From Acidobacteriaceae bacterium (GTDB lineage Bacteria; Acidobacteriota; Terriglobia; Terriglobales; Acidobacteriaceae): DNA of 39,818 nt. Numbering within the stretch: the stretch's first letter is position 1; the number at the start of each line of letters is the position of its first letter. The stretch covers positions 1 to 39,818 of the forward strand of contig DAIDGZ010000089.1 of NCBI GenBank assembly GCA_027452125.1, given 5' to 3'. A program made the position numbers and the translations under genes. Shown piece by piece: positions 35,969 to 39,818 of the stretch. The notes under the pieces are model-generated. The model had not been told where the DNA came from and did not search any database. It saw nothing but the letters and a program-made list of their open reading frames with translations.

Positions 35969-37455
35969 AGTTTCCCCAGGACGGGCGCCTGCCCATCCTC
36001 CGCCTGGCTGCCCTCACTGCTGCCGCGCTTGTGATCCACGGTTATCATCTTGGCGTTGAAGACGGAGAAATCTACATCCCAGCCGCGCGGCGGCTCATCC
36101 ACCCGCATCTGTATCCATTTGCGCCTGAGTTCTTTCTGTCCCATGCGCATCTCTCGCTCTTCAGCCCCATTCTGGCGGTAACGGCGCGCCTGACGCATAT
36201 GTCCATCGACTGGACCATCTTCGTCTGGTACCTCATCAGTCTCTTCGCTACGCTGACCTCGTGCTGGCTGTTTGCCTCGGCATGTTTCTCCAGCGCCCGC
36301 GCCCGCTGGACGTCCATGGCGGTCATTACGGCGGTGCTCACCATGCCTGCCACGAATACCGGGCTTTTGCTCATGGATCCTTACCTGACCGCGCGCTCCC
36401 TCTCCACGCCGCTCACCCTCTTCGCCCTGGCCGCGTTTCTTCAGGGCAGCTATGTGTGGATGGGCGTGGCCATGCTGCTTACCGCGTCGGTTCACCCCCA
36501 GATGGTCGTCTACCTGCTCTTCCTCGTTGGGGTCATCTGGGTAGCAGAGCGCAAACGATCCACCGTCCGCGAACCGGAGCCGGCGCTGGCTTCGGCCATC
36601 GCCCTCATGCCCACCGGCTTTCATCTCAGTCCAGCCACCGGCCCCTATCGCGAGGCGCTCTTCTCCCGCGATTACTTCTTCCTCTACAACTGGACCTGGT
36701 ATCACTGGCTCGGCCTGCTGGGCCCGCTGGCCATCCTGGCCTGGTTCTGGAAAGCCGACCTGCGCGGCACCCTGCCCGGCTTCCGCCGCATCTGTTTTGC
36801 TCTGCTGCCCTTCGGCTTGCTCTCCATCGCCGCAGCGGCGCTCCTCTGCTCCTCGCCGGACTTTGAGATGTTCGTCCGCCTTCAGCCATTGCGCTCCTTC
36901 CATCTGATTACGCTCATCTTTGTCCTGCTCTTCGCCGGCGTCGCAGGGGAGTATCTGGCCAAAGGCCGCCCCTGGGTCATAGCGGCAATCGCATTGCCGC
37001 TGGCCATCGGCATGTTTGTGGTCTCCCGCCAGACCTATCCCCACAGTCCCCAGATCGAGCTGCCCTCGAATACCAGCAGCAACCCCTGGGTCAACACCCT
37101 GCTCTGGATCAGATCCCACACCCCCACGGACGCTGTCTTCGCCGTGGATTCCCGCTACTTCAAGGACCCGGTGGTCGATGTGCACGGCTTCCGCGCCATC
37201 TCCGCGCGCTCTGAACTGGCTGACTACTACAAGGACGGCGGCGTCGTCTCCCTGTTCCCCGCCCTCGCCCCGGAGTGGAAGCGGATGAGCAACGCCACCT
37301 ACGGCCTCAACCACTTCACCCCCGCGCAATTCCGCGCGCTGCGTCAGGAGTACCCTGCAGTCTCCTGGACCGTCATCCATGGCCAGGCGCCAGCCTCCAT
37401 GACCTGCCCCTACCAGCAGGGCGGATTCAGCGTCTGCCAGATGCCGCAGAGCTGA
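35965..37455 (+). CDS. GT-C-like polytopic membrane protein, paralogue 2
   Basis: 496 aa; same plan as the protein at 33512-34993. First-loop acidic motif GYHLGVEDGEIY, about ten hydrophobic segments, the central FLYNWTWYHWLGLLGPL and the C-terminal NPWVNTLLWIRSHTPTDAVFAVD with FRAISARSELADYYKDGG. Start ATG is inside the GT2 stop codon, behind GGAGGAG. The two paralogues are clearly related but only moderately similar, so the duplication is old. They probably transfer different sugars, or the same sugar to different acceptors, outside the membrane. I do not recognise a characterised homologue. Confidence 0.77.
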   Translation: MKFPQDGRLPILRLAALTAAALVIHGYHLGVEDGEIYIPAARRLIHPHLYPFAPEFFLSHAHLSLFSPILAVTARLTHMSIDWTIFVWYLISLFATLTSCWLFASACFSSARARWTSMAVITAVLTMPATNTGLLLMDPYLTARSLSTPLTLFALAAFLQGSYVWMGVAMLLTASVHPQMVVYLLFLVGVIWVAERKRSTVREPEPALASAIALMPTGFHLSPATGPYREALFSRDYFFLYNWTWYHWLGLLGPLAILAWFWKADLRGTLPGFRRICFALLPFGLLSIAAAALLCSSPDFEMFVRLQPLRSFHLITLIFVLLFAGVAGEYLAKGRPWVIAAIALPLAIGMFVVSRQTYPHSPQIELPSNTSSNPWVNTLLWIRSHTPTDAVFAVDSRYFKDPVVDVHGFRAISARSELADYYKDGGVVSLFPALAPEWKRMSNATYGLNHFTPAQFRALRQEYPAVSWTVIHGQAPASMTCPYQQGGFSVCQMPQS

Positions 37456-37465
37456 CAAATTCCAT

Positions 37466-37514
37466 GGGCCGGACCGCAGCCATCGGGACTGTACTCCCTG
37501 CTTGGTTCCGGCCC
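37466..37514. terminator. Hairpin after the GT-C-like/GT2 operon
   Basis: GGGCCGGA (37466-37473) and TCCGGCCC (37507-37514) are perfect inverted copies. A smaller GGGA/TCCC stem can form inside. Only a short T-containing stretch follows, so this is a weak terminator candidate. Confidence 0.4.
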
Positions 37515-37600
37515 TATACCTTTGGATAGCTTGGCGATTTAGCCTCTATCCCGCACAATAGAAATACCAATGTCTTCTGCGCCGTTGAGGAGACGGCTTC

Positions 37601-39007
37601 ATGCTCAATCTCTCGCAACGATTGATCCTGGGCTGCGTGTTGCTGGCAGGCCTCACCGTCGGCCTTGTCCTGCTCACGCATCGTGTGCTGGTCGCGGCCG
37701 GCCTTGGTAACCTCGCGCTCGGCTTCGCGATTGCCGCGGCCGTCGTCGCCCTCGCCACCATCGCCCTGGTCCTGCTGCCCATCCACACCCTGGCCCGCGA
37801 CGCGCGCCGGCTTGCCGAGGGCAACCTCGACCATCATGTCGAGTGGAGCAGCCGCGATGACTTCGGCGTGATCGCCAGTGAAATGAGCCGCATCGCCGTG
37901 CGGCTGCGCGAGCTGCGCGACACCGAGGCCGGACGCCGCCAGATGGAGTTCCAGCTCTCCGACGCCGTCCTCCAGTCCATCTTTGAACCCATCATCGTCA
38001 CGGACAGCAAAGGCCACGTGCTCAAGGTGAACCAGGCCGCCGCTGAGGTTCTCGGCGAGGCCGCGGGCGACCGCATGGCGCTCACCACCACCCCCGGCGG
38101 TGGGAAGATTCTCACCGCCATCCGCGACGCCGTCGCCATGCAGAAAGCAGTAGCCGGCGAAGGCGATGCCGCCATGCTGCCCATGCGCATCGGCAAACAG
38201 TCGCGTAGCTTCCGCCTCCGCACCACGCCCATGCGCGACTCCGAAGGACGCCTGCTCGGCGCCGTCACTACGCTCGAAGACGTCACCACGTTGCAGGACA
38301 CCGATCGCTTCAAATCCCAGTTCATCGCCGTTGCCAGCCGCAAGCTGCGCGATCCCCTCCTCCAGTTGCGCCGCGGCCTCTACGCTCTTGGGCATGGCTT
38401 CGCCGGCAGCCTGCAGCCGCTTCAGGCCGAACTGGCCAACATGGCCATCGCTGAGGCTGAAAATCTGAATGACCTCATGGGCGACCTCATCGAAGTGGCC
38501 GAGCTCGACATCGGCACCCGCGAGTTCAAGAAAGAGCAGCTTCGCCCGCTGCGGGTTCTTACCCTGGCCCGCGACCGCCACTGCGACGAAGCCACCCGCA
38601 AGCATATCCGCATCGATGTGAATGCCTACGCCGATCTCTCCGTGATTGAAGCCGATCGGCGGGCCGTCCGTTCCATCTTTGACAATCTGCTCTCCAACGC
38701 CCTGCGCTACACCCCTGAAAACGGCGAGATTCTGCTTGCCGCCGAAGAGATCAAGGACTTTGTGCAATTCACCGTGCGCGACACCGGGCGAGGCATCGAG
38801 GCCGAGCGCCTGAGCAAGATCTTTGACCGCTTCAATCCCTTCTCTGAGCGCGGCTCCGGCCTGGGCCTGGCCCTGGTCCGCCGCCTGGTTGAGTCGCTCG
38901 GCGGGCAGATCGCCGTGGAGAGCCGCCTCGGCCACGGAACCACCTTCCGCTTCACGCTTCCCGTCGCCTCCGTCAGCGAGGCCCGGCATCCTGTGGAGGT
39001 AGGCTGA
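37601..39007 (+). CDS. HAMP-PAS sensor histidine kinase with Arg in place of the phosphoacceptor His
   Basis: 468 aa. Two membrane helices (about 8-28 and 38-60) with almost no periplasmic loop, HAMP (60-110), PAS (about 120-230), dimerisation helices (235-300) and an ATPase domain (310-455). The H-box reads FIAVASRKLRDPL, so Arg247 stands where SHELRTPL has His; the codon is CGC against CAC. The ATPase domain looks complete: N-box NLLSNALRY, G1 DTGRGI, G2 GSGLGLALVRRL. It may bind ATP and signal without autophosphorylation, or act in heterodimers. Start ATG has GAGGAGA upstream. The KdpD sensor gene starts two bases after the stop. Confidence 0.88.
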   Translation: MLNLSQRLILGCVLLAGLTVGLVLLTHRVLVAAGLGNLALGFAIAAAVVALATIALVLLPIHTLARDARRLAEGNLDHHVEWSSRDDFGVIASEMSRIAVRLRELRDTEAGRRQMEFQLSDAVLQSIFEPIIVTDSKGHVLKVNQAAAEVLGEAAGDRMALTTTPGGGKILTAIRDAVAMQKAVAGEGDAAMLPMRIGKQSRSFRLRTTPMRDSEGRLLGAVTTLEDVTTLQDTDRFKSQFIAVASRKLRDPLLQLRRGLYALGHGFAGSLQPLQAELANMAIAEAENLNDLMGDLIEVAELDIGTREFKKEQLRPLRVLTLARDRHCDEATRKHIRIDVNAYADLSVIEADRRAVRSIFDNLLSNALRYTPENGEILLAAEEIKDFVQFTVRDTGRGIEAERLSKIFDRFNPFSERGSGLGLALVRRLVESLGGQIAVESRLGHGTTFRFTLPVASVSEARHPVEVG

Positions 39008-39009
39008 GC

Positions 39010-39818
39010 ATGGCTGAACTTCATCTCGAGCACCCGCAGGAGCAGGCCAAGCTCCGCATCTACATCGGCGCAGCCCCCGGCGTCGGCAAAACCTATCACA
39101 TGCTCGATGACGCCTACCTGATGCGCCATCAGCAGGGTATGGACGTGGTCATCGGCCTCGTCGAGCCGCACAGCCGCCCGGAGACCGCCGCCCGCATCCG
39201 CGACCTGGAGCAGGTGCCGCTGCGCGAGATCCCCTATCGCGGCGTCACCCTCAGGGAGATGGACCTCGACGCCATCCTGGCACGCCGTCCCCACACCGTC
39301 ATCGTCGATGAGCTGGCCCACACCAACGTCCCCGGCTGCCGCAACCGCAAGCGCTACGAGGATGTGCTGGAGCTGCTCGACGCCGGCATCAACGTGATGA
39401 CCGCCGTCAACATCCAGCATCTGGAGACGCTCAACGACGCCGTCAACCGCTCCGCCGACACCGTCATCCGCGAAACCGTTCCTGACAGCTTCTTCAAGCG
39501 CGCCGATGAGGTCGTCAACATCGACATCACCATCGATGAGCTGCGCAATCGCCTGCGCCAGGGCAAGATCTACGCTCCTGAAAAGGTCGAGCAGGCCCTC
39601 GCCAACTTCTTCCGCAAGGGCAACCTGAACATGCTCCGCGAGCTGGCCCTGCGCACCACCGCCGAACAGGTCAGCAGCCGCGCCGCCGAGTACCGCCGCA
39701 CCCAGGGTCTGGAGCAGGCCCCCATCCCCGAGAAAGTCATGGTCTGCCTGAGCAGCCGTCCCGGCACCGAACGCCTGCTGCGCGTGGGCACCCGCATCGC
39801 CGGCCGCCTGGCCACCAA
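39010..39818 (+). CDS. kdpD: KdpD sensor-domain protein, 3'-truncated by the window edge
   Basis: 269 codons present, open to the last base. The N-terminal KdpD domain is unmistakable: Walker A GAAPGVGKTY (residues 20-29), Walker B TVIVDELAHTNVPG near 97-110, NIQHLETLND, and the block VEQALANFFRKGNLNMLRELALR. A universal-stress-like domain begins near residue 245 (EKVMVCLSSRPGTERLL). In K+ sensing this region modulates the kinase. It directly follows a separate kinase gene, so it may be a split system with a short KdpD lacking its own kinase domain, or a full KdpD; the window ends too soon to tell. Position suggests translational coupling. Confidence 0.93.
   Translation, partial: MAELHLEHPQEQAKLRIYIGAAPGVGKTYHMLDDAYLMRHQQGMDVVIGLVEPHSRPETAARIRDLEQVPLREIPYRGVTLREMDLDAILARRPHTVIVDELAHTNVPGCRNRKRYEDVLELLDAGINVMTAVNIQHLETLNDAVNRSADTVIRETVPDSFFKRADEVVNIDITIDELRNRLRQGKIYAPEKVEQALANFFRKGNLNMLRELALRTTAEQVSSRAAEYRRTQGLEQAPIPEKVMVCLSSRPGTERLLRVGTRIAGRLAT

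Overview
The window is about 40 kb of GC-rich, densely coding bacterial chromosome. There is no tRNA, rRNA, CRISPR array, insertion sequence or phage gene that I can see. Gene content points to an acidobacterium, probably class Terriglobia: a CcmF/CcmH cytochrome c maturation cluster with atypical CcmH cysteines, a TrbI/VirB10-like secreted protein outside any conjugation locus, and a PAS-type kinase followed directly by a KdpD sensor gene. This placement is inferred from style and content, not from a search.

Layout. 1-2624: 3' part of a CusA-type heavy-metal efflux pump. 2794-4173: both subunits of a 3-oxoacid (acetoacetate) CoA-transferase on the plus strand. 4181-13485: an almost gapless eight-gene minus-strand operon, read as hpd, phhA, hmgA, fahA, then acyl-CoA carboxylase beta subunit, acyl-CoA dehydrogenase, HMG-CoA lyase and a methylglutaconyl-CoA-hydratase-like protein. 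The first half degrades Phe/Tyr and the second half looks like Leu degradation. Both routes end in acetoacetate, which the facing CoA-transferase can activate. An AsnC/Lrp regulator (13647-14150) is divergent from the operon, and a tryptophanase (14162-15514) follows. 15669-16676: secreted TrbI-like protein. 17122-20198: enolase and cofactor-independent phosphoglycerate mutase, each with a clear terminator. 20350-22341: uvrB, possibly leaderless.

22435-23045 holds the remains of a small toxin-antitoxin-like cluster on the minus strand: a frameshifted PemK/MazF fragment, a DUF4160 gene broken by one TGA, and an intact DUF2442 gene. 23236-23616 is a receiver-domain protein that lacks its phosphoacceptor Asp. 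23851-28007 is a cytochrome c maturation operon (ccmF, ccmH, a short CcmI-like protein, and a membrane-anchored protein with a carboxypeptidase-regulatory-like domain). 28100-30021 has a DUF4149 protein and two orphan membrane proteins in AT-richer DNA. 30272-32092: a divergent YchF-type NTPase and a ZIP metal transporter.

32089-37455 is a cell-envelope glycosylation locus: a GT9 transferase, and a family 2 glycosyltransferase set between two paralogous GT-C-like polytopic proteins. 37601-39818 encodes a HAMP-PAS histidine kinase whose phosphoacceptor His is replaced by Arg, followed two bases later by a KdpD sensor-domain gene that runs off the window.

The most unusual points are the acetoacetate island, the two signalling proteins that have lost their phosphorylation residues, the decayed toxin-antitoxin cluster, and the paired GT-C paralogues.
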